Shown: positions 1-5,046, counted from the stretch's first letter. The stretch is DNA of 5,231 nt from Methanosarcina sp. (GCA_003157235.1 PMJC01000324.1:1-5231); one strand, 5' to 3'. Notes: generated by a model not told the origin, from the letters alone. Translations and numbers: made by a program.

Positions 1-646
1 TACAATTATAGACATATAGTGTATCATCAGTGAATTGAATATGTATTTATTAATGTACTCTTATAAATTACTGTATCCATTTATTTACTTCAAATATATT
101 CCATTTTTGAGATAACCTATCAATAATTAATACTAGTTTTTTAGTTTTTGTAATTGATAAAAAATTGATTTTACAGCACCAAAAACATATTTTATGATAT
201 AAATCTAAAAATATATAGTTAATTATAACAATTGCATTTAGTTGATATTATACCAAATTATGTAGTATTTTACAAATCTATAATTTAGTATATATGATTT
301 AAAATATGGGTATTTTAGATATCTTTTTAATAGCTGTATTATTAGGTATATAATCAATAATATATTTTAACTTTTTGATTTTGGATAATATATGTTTATT
401 AATAACTATTGAAATATCTGTTTTAGTACTTACACAATTTGACTGGAAAACAAATCGCATTAAAACTTTAACTGTTTGGAATGTGCGTTTAGACTACACA
501 GCCTAGTGCACTTGATTTTGTACATAAAACAAATGAATTCTATACTTATGAAGCTTACAAGGATGCATATTAATTTCGCATCATTCGTATTTTTACAACA
601 AACTATTAAACTATAATTATATAACAAATTTACATTCATTTAGTGT

Positions 647-685
647 AGCCTAAATGGATCAAGGAATCTACAAAAAATATAGGCT
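647..685. repeat. 6-bp inverted repeat, 27-nt spacer
   Basis: AGCCTA at 647-652 is matched by TAGGCT at 680-685. The arms are short and the spacer is long, so this may be chance. It would only matter if transcribed. Confidence 0.25.
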
Positions 686-1019
686 TCATTTAATTATTAT
701 TATACCTATTTTTCGTACTTGAAAGTAATTGGTCCTTCAAAAAAATAACTGTTATGGAAATATATTGATATCTGCCTTCTTAATATCATATGTCCTAAAA
801 TTTTTCACTCGTGGTTCCTTCAATTTTTATCCAAATTATAAAATATTGTATTTGAATCAATTATATATTCAGTAATTTTTATCTACTACAAATCTTTAGG
901 ATTTAGATTCACCTCGATTTTTTCCCCGTGAAAATCATATCAAAATCTTTTCCTCTAATTTGTATATTTGACCTTATTTATTTCTGGTCCTTATTTTTTT
1001 ATTTAAAGAGATCTTCGAC

Positions 1020-1047
1020 ATTCTGCATATGTACATAAGTGCAGAAT
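1020..1047. repeat. Perfect 8-bp hairpin
   Basis: ATTCTGCA (1020-1027) pairs exactly with TGCAGAAT (1040-1047) around a 12-nt loop. The loop contains the palindrome TATGTACATA (1028-1037). The arms hold most of the G and C of the neighbourhood. On the plus strand the hairpin is followed by a T-rich stretch. It could be an RNA hairpin, a terminator or a protein-binding site; no adjacent gene decides between these. Confidence 0.5.
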
Positions 1048-1343
1048 TTGTTTGCGTATTTTCCCATATTCTTCAATGAAAGTAATTCTTGTGTATATTT
1101 GTGAAAGTGAGTTGTGACTTTTCAGCTGAAAATTGTACAAACCTACGAAAATCAGCAAGAAGCCATTTACTTTTACATGTCTTTCGATACTTTTTTATAT
1201 AGATTTCTTAAATTCCTCGGAAAAATGCCTGTATGAAAAATCCTCTTTCATATATCAAAAATTTCATTATAAAATTTTTGTCTGCCGGAAATGTATGATT
1301 GATGTTTTCATCACATGATATAAAATATATCTTTTGCTTGCGT

Positions 1344-1466
1344 TTACATGCTCATAACGAAGGTTTGCTCCAGTAGTGCCAAAATTCCGAGAAAAAAAAC
1401 TGGGAACTGTATTCCGATTATTTTGGGATAATATCAATTGACTACTGATGAATTTATCTCACTCAT
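1344..1466 (-). pseudogene. Possible broken small membrane protein
   Basis: On the minus strand an ATG at 1466 opens a frame reading MSEINSSVVN. It meets an in-frame TGA at 1434-1436 and then stays open for 29 codons to a TAA at 1344-1346. The second part contains a hydrophobic run (IIGIQFPVFFLGILALL) that would form one membrane segment. The frame lies 53 bp downstream of the GNAT stop on the same strand. I do not recognise the family. If the TGA were a Trp or Arg codon, the product would be a 40-residue single-pass peptide. A second minus frame across the same DNA is also open for over 60 codons without an ATG, which weakens the case. Chance is a real alternative. Confidence 0.2.
1379..1426. 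repeat. Nested inverted repeat with A8/T8 tract
   Basis: CCAAAAT (1379-1385) pairs with ATTTTGG (1420-1426), and inside it GGAA (1403-1406) pairs with TTCC (1412-1415). Read on the minus strand, the inner stem is followed three bases later by eight T residues, the layout of a terminator. The inner stem is only 4 bp, so the call is weak. Confidence 0.3.
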
Positions 1467-1492
1467 GGGTAAATGAAAATTAGCGAGTGCTG

Positions 1493-1510
1493 AAAAATTG
1501 CCATGACAAT
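1493..1510 (-). terminator. Possible terminator after the GNAT gene
   Basis: On the minus strand, 9 bases after the GNAT stop, ATTG and CAAT (1497-1510) flank a six-base loop in a near-palindrome. A short T run follows. The stem is weak. The position directly behind the reading frame is the main support. Confidence 0.3.
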
Positions 1511-1519
1511 AGCCTATAT

Positions 1520-2003
1520 CTATACCCGCTGGTTAATCACAATCTTTTTTAGGTAAATAAGTTCAAGTTTGCTGCTCAGTAAATCTTTCCTGAATTCCAC
1601 ATATCCTAATTTGTGGTATAGATGAAGATTTTTGGTGCTACGTGATCCGGTAAAGATTTCAAAACGGGACACATTTCGGTACATGATTTCAACTTTTGTC
1701 ATTAAATGAGTACCTAAATTTAGATTTTGCCACTTCGGGTGCACGATCAGCTTGTCTATATGGCAAGTAGTGCCTATCGTTGAGGCTCGTACATATCCCA
1801 CAATTGAATGTTTGTGCTGATATGGCTTTGAGAAATACGTGTGTACTAAACTCGTCTTGAATCTCTTCAGCGGTCTGAAGTAAAGGGGGTATTGTCCAGT
1901 CATTGTAAATCCGAGCCTCACTCTGGTATGCCAGCTTCTGAAGAGCCAAGATTTCAATTGCGTCCTCGAGGGTAACCTGAATAATTTCAAGTTGTTCCAC
2001 CAT
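1520..2003 (-). pseudogene. GNAT family N-acetyltransferase, frameshifted
   Basis: GNAT enzymes move an acetyl group from acetyl-CoA to an amine; the substrate cannot be told here. The chosen start is the ATG at 2003; a TTG at 2036 is the only upstream option. The first frame carries the family's N-terminal part (LEDAIEILALQKLAYQSEA, then HVFLKA) to about 1824. The rest lies in another frame from about 1804: IVGYVRA, then the acetyl-CoA-binding motif A region (IDKLIVHPKWQN), then the C-terminal NLHLYHKLGY, ending at TAG 1520. Removing one base between 1804 and 1824 rebuilds about 160 residues, the normal family length. The pyrophosphate loop, usually Q/R-x-x-G-x-G/A, reads QNLNLG, with Asn in place of the first Gly. 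It looks like a soluble cytoplasmic enzyme. The frameshift and the altered loop both suggest inactivation; a sequencing error would explain only the first. Confidence 0.9.
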
Positions 2004-2111
2004 GTTTCTTATCCATTTAAATTCTGAGATTAACAAATCCAGTTATGACTTATGGCACTTGAAATACAAAACTAATAGCTGTAAACATATAACTTCCCAA
2101 GATTCAAATTT

Positions 2112-2126
2112 TAACTGTGACAGTTA
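2112..2126. promoter_or_regulatory. 15-bp perfect palindrome in divergent spacer
   Basis: TAACTGT and ACAGTTA flank a single central G, giving a perfect 7+1+7 palindrome. It lies 109 bp upstream of the GNAT start (minus) and 66 bp upstream of the ATG at 2192 (plus), between two divergent starts. That is the usual place for the operator of a dimeric helix-turn-helix regulator. TATCATA also occurs twice close by (2125-2131 and 2142-2148). Operator function is inference. Confidence 0.4.
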
Positions 2127-2191
2127 TCATACTTGATTTTGTATCATAAGTACTTAAGTCCTACTAATTGATTTTATCAAGATCTTTCTTT

Positions 2192-2335
2192 ATGTCTCAT
2201 TCTGGTTTTGTAATTTCTAGGATTTACACGGTTGATACCGGCAAAACCTTAGTATACTCCTGTTGTAACTATTCAGCCTGCAAAAACAGGTTGATAGATA
2301 TTGATTTTGGCATAACAGAGAAGTGTGATTCCTAA
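2192..2335 (+). CDS. Small Cys-containing hypothetical protein
   Basis: An ATG at 2192 opens 47 codons ending in tandem stops (TAA TAA, 2333-2338). I do not recognise the protein. It begins MSHSGFVISRIYTVDTGKTL and carries four cysteines: an adjacent pair at residues 24-25, then Cys30 and Cys45. That pattern might bind a metal or form disulfides. The residue mix is balanced, unlike the Phe/Ile/Asn/Lys-rich chance frames nearby, and G+C is locally higher (about 40%). There is no Shine-Dalgarno site. A TATA-like TTTTATC about 20 bases upstream would suit a near-leaderless transcript. After the stops the same frame resumes with an ATG at 2354, broken by a TGA at 2375, so this could be a remnant of a longer gene. 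A frame of this length is within chance expectation. Confidence 0.3.
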   Translation: MSHSGFVISRIYTVDTGKTLVYSCCNYSACKNRLIDIDFGITEKCDS

Positions 2336-2591
2336 TAAGTGGTAAATGAATAAATGCAATCAATAGCCCACAGTTGAAGAAAATCAGCTCACACAAATTT
2401 ATCAATTGAATCTAAATGAAGATGACTATTGATATTGTTTTATCCAAGTTAATTGTTAAGACTCTGTTTTTTAAATTAAGCTTTGAATATAGACAGCTTT
2501 CTTCCACATAATGTTGTGAGAAAACTTATGTATATTATCAATGTAAACTTTTCATTAATATTTTATTCACTAGTACCCCTAACACTCATAA

Positions 2592-2601
2592 ACTTATAAG
2601 T
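2592..2601. promoter_or_regulatory. TATA-like palindrome before ATG 2610
   Basis: ACTTATAAGT is a perfect 10-bp palindrome containing TTATAA. A purine run (AAGAAAAA) and the ATG at 2610 follow. It is closer to the ATG than the roughly 26 bp usual between an archaeal TATA box and the transcription start, so the promoter reading is tentative. Confidence 0.25.
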
Positions 2602-2609
2602 AAGAAAAA

Positions 2610-2871
2610 ATGCATTCGAATTTATTTAAAATAAATAAGTTCTTTTCAAATTTAATTTGCTTTTATGTTTACGAGCAGATACTAAATTTTGTTTCATTTT
2701 TATTATTAGTTTGGTAGATGTTATGGTGGCCTTGATGATTTTGGAAGAGATCGCAGTAGAGAGCTTGATCACGATAGAGACCATGGCCTAGATCATGATG
2801 ATTTCCGTGGAATATTTGGCCGTAGCTATTTATTTGATGATTTTTCGTTAATGGTGACTTTTTTATATTAA
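2610..2871 (+). pseudogene. Hydrophobic leader plus Asp/His/Arg/Gly-rich tail
   Basis: An ATG at 2610 opens 35 codons to a TAG at 2715. Residues about 11-35 are hydrophobic, like a signal peptide or membrane anchor. From 2710 a frame one base on is open for 53 codons to a TAA at 2869. It encodes a tail rich in Asp, His, Arg and Gly, with FGR three times (tail residues 1, 11, 36) and DDF three times (9, 30, 43). The tail has no start codon of its own before 2851 and has a TAG immediately upstream. Skipping one base at about 2709 joins the halves into roughly 86 residues: an anchor followed by a charged, perhaps metal-binding tail. The family is not recognised. The tail is clearly more G+C-rich (about 44%) than its flanks. 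A TATA-like palindrome (2592-2601) precedes the ATG. The fusion is inference; the tail is the stronger half. Confidence 0.4.
2620..2636. repeat. 17-nt AT-only palindrome
   Basis: ATTTATTT and AAATAAAT flank a single A. In such AT-rich DNA this may be chance. It overlaps the start of the 2610 frame. Confidence 0.3.
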
Positions 2872-3248
2872 TTCTTTAGCTTATTTCAGCATCATTTGAC
2901 ACTTTTATTTCTCAATTTGAATTAATTTTGAGATTTCTTTATTAATTTATGGCCAGACATGGCAATTTTTTGCAAATAAATCAATAAGCTTTTATAAATC
3001 TTAATTAACTGCCTAACACTCAAATGGCAGATAGCAAACCAGATAATTGAACAAATTTAAATTTGCGCGCTTGAATCAAGTTCATAGTGCATTTTCCATG
3101 AAAAAACATGAATCGACAAACAAATACCTCTAAACTAATGTTAATTTTAATAAATGCCACCTGTGAAAACTAATCCTTGACTAATTATTATCAAAATATG
3201 TACTAAATTATTTAGATACATGAAAATATCAGTTTAAATAGAGAAAAG
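2872..3248. other. Gene-poor spacer with minor hairpins
   Basis: No gene recognised. A short GCCA/TGGC stem (2952-2963) followed by T6 is terminator-like and lies 80 bp after the 2871 stop. CTGCC (3009-3013) pairs with GGCAG (3026-3030). CTTGA and TCAAG flank one base at about 3070-3080. GCGCGC (3065-3070) is rare for this composition. The plus frame from an ATG at 3024 is broken by several stops. Confidence 0.45.
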
Positions 3249-3329
3249 TATTATGCATTCCATTGCGCGAATGCACTTGTATACATTGAATGGCGCGCAT
3301 AATAAGGCTATCTATTTGCAATGTATACA
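3249..3329. repeat. Cluster of three interleaved inverted repeats
   Basis: Three perfect inverted repeats overlap within 81 bp. TATTATGC (3249-3256) pairs with GCATAATA (3297-3304). TGCATTC (3254-3260) pairs with GAATGCA (3269-3275) around an 8-nt loop. TGTATACATTG (3278-3288) pairs with CAATGTATACA (3319-3329), an 11-bp stem. TGTATACA is itself palindromic. The block holds GCGCG and GCGCGC and stands out from its AT-rich flanks. It could be a structured RNA or a multi-site protein-binding region. Confidence 0.6.
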
Positions 3330-3360
3330 CTTCTGTTTAATTTCAAGTTTTATGCTCTGA
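3253..3360 (+). CDS. Mini-ORF inside the inverted-repeat cluster
   Basis: An ATG at 3253 opens 35 codons to a TGA at 3358. The peptide begins MHSIARMHLYTLNGAHNK and ends with a hydrophobic stretch (CIHFCLISSFML). It is not recognised. A TATA-like TTTAAATA (about 3233-3240) and a purine run (GAGAAAAG) precede the ATG. It shares the octamer ATGCATTC with the starts at 2610 and 3502. The inverted repeats lie within this frame, so the DNA may be under structural rather than coding constraint, and the frame may be incidental. Confidence 0.22.
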   Translation: MHSIARMHLYTLNGAHNKAIYLQCIHFCLISSFML

Positions 3361-3437
3361 AATTGTTGGTATTGCATTATATTTAGCTAGATAATTGCAG
3401 AACTATTAACCAGTAGGAGCAAAGAAGATCATAAAAA

Positions 3438-3444
3438 GTATACA
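3438..3444. repeat. Third copy of GTATACA
   Basis: GTATACA at 3438-3444 repeats the core of the TGTATACA palindromes at 3278-3285 and 3322-3329. It lies 58 bp upstream of the ATG at 3502. All three could be sites for one regulator. A 7-mer alone is weak evidence. Confidence 0.25.
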
Positions 3445-3475
3445 TGCTACGCAACAAAACAAAATTAAGATACGG

Positions 3476-3485
3476 TTATAAATAT
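3476..3485 (+). promoter_or_regulatory. TATA-like box before ATG 3502
   Basis: TTATAAATAT is centred about 21 bases upstream of the ATG at 3502. An archaeal TATA box sits about 26 bases from the transcription start, so the transcript would have little or no leader. AAAGGA at 3488-3493 could act as a weak Shine-Dalgarno site, 8 bases from the ATG. Confidence 0.4.
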
Positions 3486-3501
3486 AGAAAGGAATCTCAA
3501 C

Positions 3502-3600
3502 ATGCATTCACTTGAAACAAAATATGGCGAAATGGATTTTTACCTCGATCAAGACGGAAAGATACATATATACTTTATAGAAGAAGAAATTTGTGAGTAA
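3502..3600 (+). CDS. Small acidic hypothetical protein, 32 aa
   Basis: ATG at 3502 to TAA at 3598. The peptide begins MHSLETKYGEMDFYLDQDGK and ends IHIYFIEEEICE. Hydrophobic and polar residues alternate around a central DQDGK, which would suit a two-strand beta hairpin with a turn at Asp-Gly. It is acidic and soluble-looking. Upstream are a TATA-like box (3476-3485) and AAAGGA at a proper distance, so the start is better supported than for the other mini-ORFs. The composition is unlike the Phe/Ile/Asn/Lys-rich chance frames around it. It shares ATGCATTC with 2610 and 3253. The family is not recognised. It could be a true small protein or the first part of a truncated gene; I see no continuation in other frames after 3600. 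Confidence 0.42.
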   Translation: MHSLETKYGEMDFYLDQDGKIHIYFIEEEICE

Positions 3601-4034
3601 GAACAACTAACAAACGAATCAAAAAATATCCCTATACTATATTATATTAGTAACCCACAGATTCGCAAGGCAAGATCCATTAAAAGTTGAATTTTCAGCC
3701 TGTGATCGACCCTAGCGAGATGCTGCAAAAATCACTGCTAGAATAACGGTAATTCACCTAATTTTAAAACTTTGAAGACTTAGGAAACACTAAAAAATCA
3801 TTATTAATATTTAATTGTTTTTTGATTGTGAAAAAGATTGTAAGGTATTGTTTTTCGTTTAGAAACTATTTTTCATATTATTAATTTAAAATAATTCGGC
3901 AGATAATTGTATATTGTATTAGACACCGAACAGATACTTTAAAGGACTAAAAACTAACCTGTAGAGTTGAATTGCGTGGAAGACGTTGATCTTATTTCGA
4001 ATCAAATATACTACTGTGTGTATATATTTTAAGT
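3601..4034. other. Gene-poor stretch with one G+C-richer block
   Basis: No gene recognised. 3661-3760 is clearly richer in G+C (about 42%) than its flanks. It contains CTAGC (3712-3716) matched by GCTAG (3737-3741). On the minus strand one frame reads ITVILAVIFAASR, a hydrophobic run, and then a TAG, which could be a remnant of a membrane or exported protein. TTCGG (3895-3899) is matched by CCGAA (3926-3930). Confidence 0.4.
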
Positions 4035-4092
4035 TACTGTCTCTGCTCCGACAGTATAGACAACTCTTCCAAGTTTTTATCCAATTTTTTTA
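4035..4092 (+). terminator. Hairpin followed by T-rich tract
   Basis: TACTGTC (4035-4041) pairs perfectly with GACAGTA (4050-4056) around an 8-nt loop. A second small stem and then T5 and T7 runs (4072-4091) follow on the plus strand. This looks like the 3' end of a transcript, yet no recognisable plus-strand gene ends just before it. The upstream transcript could be a non-coding RNA. Confidence 0.4.
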
Positions 4093-4099
4093 ATGCGTT

Positions 4100-4136
4100 A
4101 GATTTTGCAGAATGCATAATTTTATGTAAAATCTGC
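4100..4136. repeat. Mutually exclusive hairpins
   Basis: AGATTTT (4100-4106) pairs with AAAATCT (4128-4134). Overlapping it, GCAGA (4107-4111) pairs with TCTGC (4132-4136). CATAA and TTATG form an inner stem. The two outer stems share bases, so only one can form at a time. Whether this region is transcribed is unknown. Confidence 0.35.
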
Positions 4137-4640
4137 TATGTACCCCTTAATCTTCTGTTTTGATTACTGTTTTATTATATACATGGCGTCATAAGGAAAT
4201 ACATTTCGTAAGTCATTATATCGATATCACCGAATAATATTAAAATTTTTTAGAGGCATTTGTTTTATTTTTTCAAACAATCCCCCACTTTAGCTATCAT
4301 GATGTCTATCATTGTTTAATAAGGCTACAAAAAGTAGATATAGAGTTTAAATTATCCCTCACAAATTTTAAAAGTTCGGACGTAAATCGAAAAATATATA
4401 TATAGCTAATATTAACTACCTTCGCTTGGGTTGGCTATAACACAAAGAAGTAACTCTTCAATCTATCTGATTACTAACTTGTAGAAAGATAAAAAGATTA
4501 ATAGACAACAGTTAAATAAAATAAACTCACAACATTTTTTGCTGTAAATTTATGTAAAAAGAGCTATGAACTTGTTTTAACTAGACTGAATAGTTATTAT
4601 TTTAGATTCAATTTTGATAGTTCTCTTTTTTCTATATTTA
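4137..4640. other. Gene-poor AT-rich stretch
   Basis: No gene recognised. AAACAAT (4275-4281) pairs with ATTGTTT (4311-4317), enclosing CCCCC and two copies of CTATCAT (4294-4300, 4306-4312). A TATA-like run with purines upstream (GAAAAATATATATATA, about 4389-4404) is promoter-like. A small GAAG/CTTC stem (4447-4459) lies 40-55 bases downstream. From 4520 a plus frame without ATG, GTG or TTG is open for 61 codons to 4705. Confidence 0.45.
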
Positions 4641-4646
4641 GTAATC

Positions 4647-4733
4647 ATGGCGATTTTATTAAAATTTATAATTTTTTTATTGAACGAATATCGAAATACT
4701 TCTAAACTTTGGTTGAATTTAGATAATGCATAG
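4647..4733 (+). CDS. Possible single-pass membrane mini-protein
   Basis: An ATG at 4647 opens 28 codons to a TAG at 4731. The peptide starts MAILLKFIIFLLNEYRNTSK: a short hydrophobic segment, then a polar tail. A TTG further upstream in frame would lengthen the hydrophobic part to about 25 residues, enough to span a membrane. There is no Shine-Dalgarno site; CTATATTTA lies just upstream. The family is not recognised. T-rich DNA readily produces Phe/Leu/Ile runs, and two other frames (plus and minus) are also open here, so this is weak. Confidence 0.15.
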   Translation: MAILLKFIIFLLNEYRNTSKLWLNLDNA

Positions 4734-4766
4734 ATTTTCACACAAAACCTGTGCATTCGTAAAAAC

Positions 4767-4774
4767 TATAAATA
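4767..4774 (+). promoter_or_regulatory. TATA box, good match
   Basis: TATAAATA with an A-rich upstream flank resembling an archaeal TFB-recognition element. A start of transcription about 26 bases on falls near 4796, in a purine-rich stretch. That leaves a leader of about 45 bases containing the Shine-Dalgarno site at 4828-4833. Confidence 0.45.
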
Positions 4775-4827
4775 CTATTTTTTGTGACCAAGAAAGAGTA
4801 TAGAGTCAATCAGAACTAATAGATTTT

Positions 4828-4833
4828 GAGGAG
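4828..4833 (+). promoter_or_regulatory. Strong Shine-Dalgarno site
   Basis: GAGGAG ends 7 bases before a GTG at 4841. It is the best ribosome-binding site in the window and decides that start. Confidence 0.5.
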
Positions 4834-4840
4834 AATTGTC

Positions 4841-4906
4841 GTGAAAGTTGAGCTGGCTTTAAAACGTGAATATTTTTTCAAAAAAAAGGAATTGAAAATC
4901 AGATAA
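4841..4906 (+). CDS. Mini-ORF with promoter and ribosome-binding site
   Basis: GTG at 4841 to TAA at 4904, 21 codons, giving a basic peptide (MKVELALKREYFFKKKELKI, then Arg). I do not recognise it. The support is the signals: TATA box at 4767-4774, predicted transcript start near 4796, GAGGAG at 4828-4833 and correct spacing. The frame contains a run of eight A residues (4880-4887). A one-base change in that run would extend the product to about 27 residues ending GIENQIIAKNY at a TAG near 4921. The frame could therefore be the start of a decayed gene, a slippage-dependent product or a leader peptide. It converges with the TPR gene on the minus strand. Confidence 0.35.
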   Translation: MKVELALKREYFFKKKELKIR

Positions 4907-5017
4907 TTGCTAAAAATTATTAGACCAGAGTAATTTGATCGTGAACATGATTTTCAAATAAGAATATCAGAGACTATATGAACTTACATACTGTCAGATA
5001 AAAATTTAATCTCGTGA

Positions 5018-5046
5018 AGGATAAAAATAAATAAAAATTAAATAAG
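5018..5046 (-). terminator. T-rich termination tract of the TPR gene
   Basis: Read on the minus strand, several runs of four or five T residues begin about 9 bases after the TPR stop codon. Archaeal RNA polymerase stops at such T tracts without a hairpin. No stem is visible. Confidence 0.5.

Larger units (their letters stand above)
1..1343. other. Long gene-poor AT-rich stretch
   Basis: I see no recognisable gene in this stretch on either strand. It is extremely AT-rich, especially 1-480. Open frames exist (41-115, 306-506 and 654-875 on the plus strand), but they are short or interrupted by stops, are made mostly of Phe, Leu, Ile, Tyr, Asn and Lys, and match no family I know. The structured items are an inverted repeat at 647-685 and a perfect hairpin at 1020-1047, listed separately. 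A degraded gene beyond recognition cannot be excluded. Confidence 0.6.

Noticed and set aside
41..115. 24-codon plus ORF rich in Tyr, Phe and Leu
   Set aside because: Pure AT-rich composition effect, no signals.
306..506. Plus frame MGILDIFLIAVLLGI, a TAA, then about 50 more open codons
   Set aside because: Looks like a broken membrane protein, but the DNA is among the most AT-rich in the window, where hydrophobic runs with one stop are expected. No start signals.
654..875. Plus frame MDQGIYKKYRLH..., interrupted by TGA and TAA, then 48 open codons
   Set aside because: Two stops close together, no recognisable family. Open runs of about 48 codons are expected many times by chance in six frames here.
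1133..1318. 61-codon plus-strand frame from a TTG
   Set aside because: TTG start without Shine-Dalgarno site or TATA box, Phe/Ile/Lys/Ser-rich mix, no family resemblance, and the opposite strand is equally open. Length is within chance for this composition.
510..2143. Identical 13-mer ACTTGATTTTGTA at 510-522 and 2131-2143
   Set aside because: AT-rich 13-mers are expected to repeat about this often by chance in a 5-kb window.
2217..2405. 62-codon minus-strand frame from a TTG
   Set aside because: Antisense to the better 2192-2335 frame, non-ATG start, Cys/Leu/Ser-rich mix typical of an antisense shadow.
2694..2906. Intron-like GT...AG boundaries around the Asp/His-rich tail, suggesting a eukaryote
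   Set aside because: Such dinucleotides are common by chance. The TPR style, GAGGAG site and TATA spacing fit an archaeon better, and a one-base shift explains the frame change more simply.
4301..4315. 15-residue minus peptide MIDIMIAKVGDCLKK starting here
   Set aside because: Too short, no start signals, and its DNA is explained by the CTATCAT repeats and inverted repeat.
4577..4756. 59-residue minus-strand ORF from ATG
   Set aside because: Lys/Ile/Asn-rich, overlaps two open plus frames and has no ribosome-binding site. Kept only as part of the three-frame finding.
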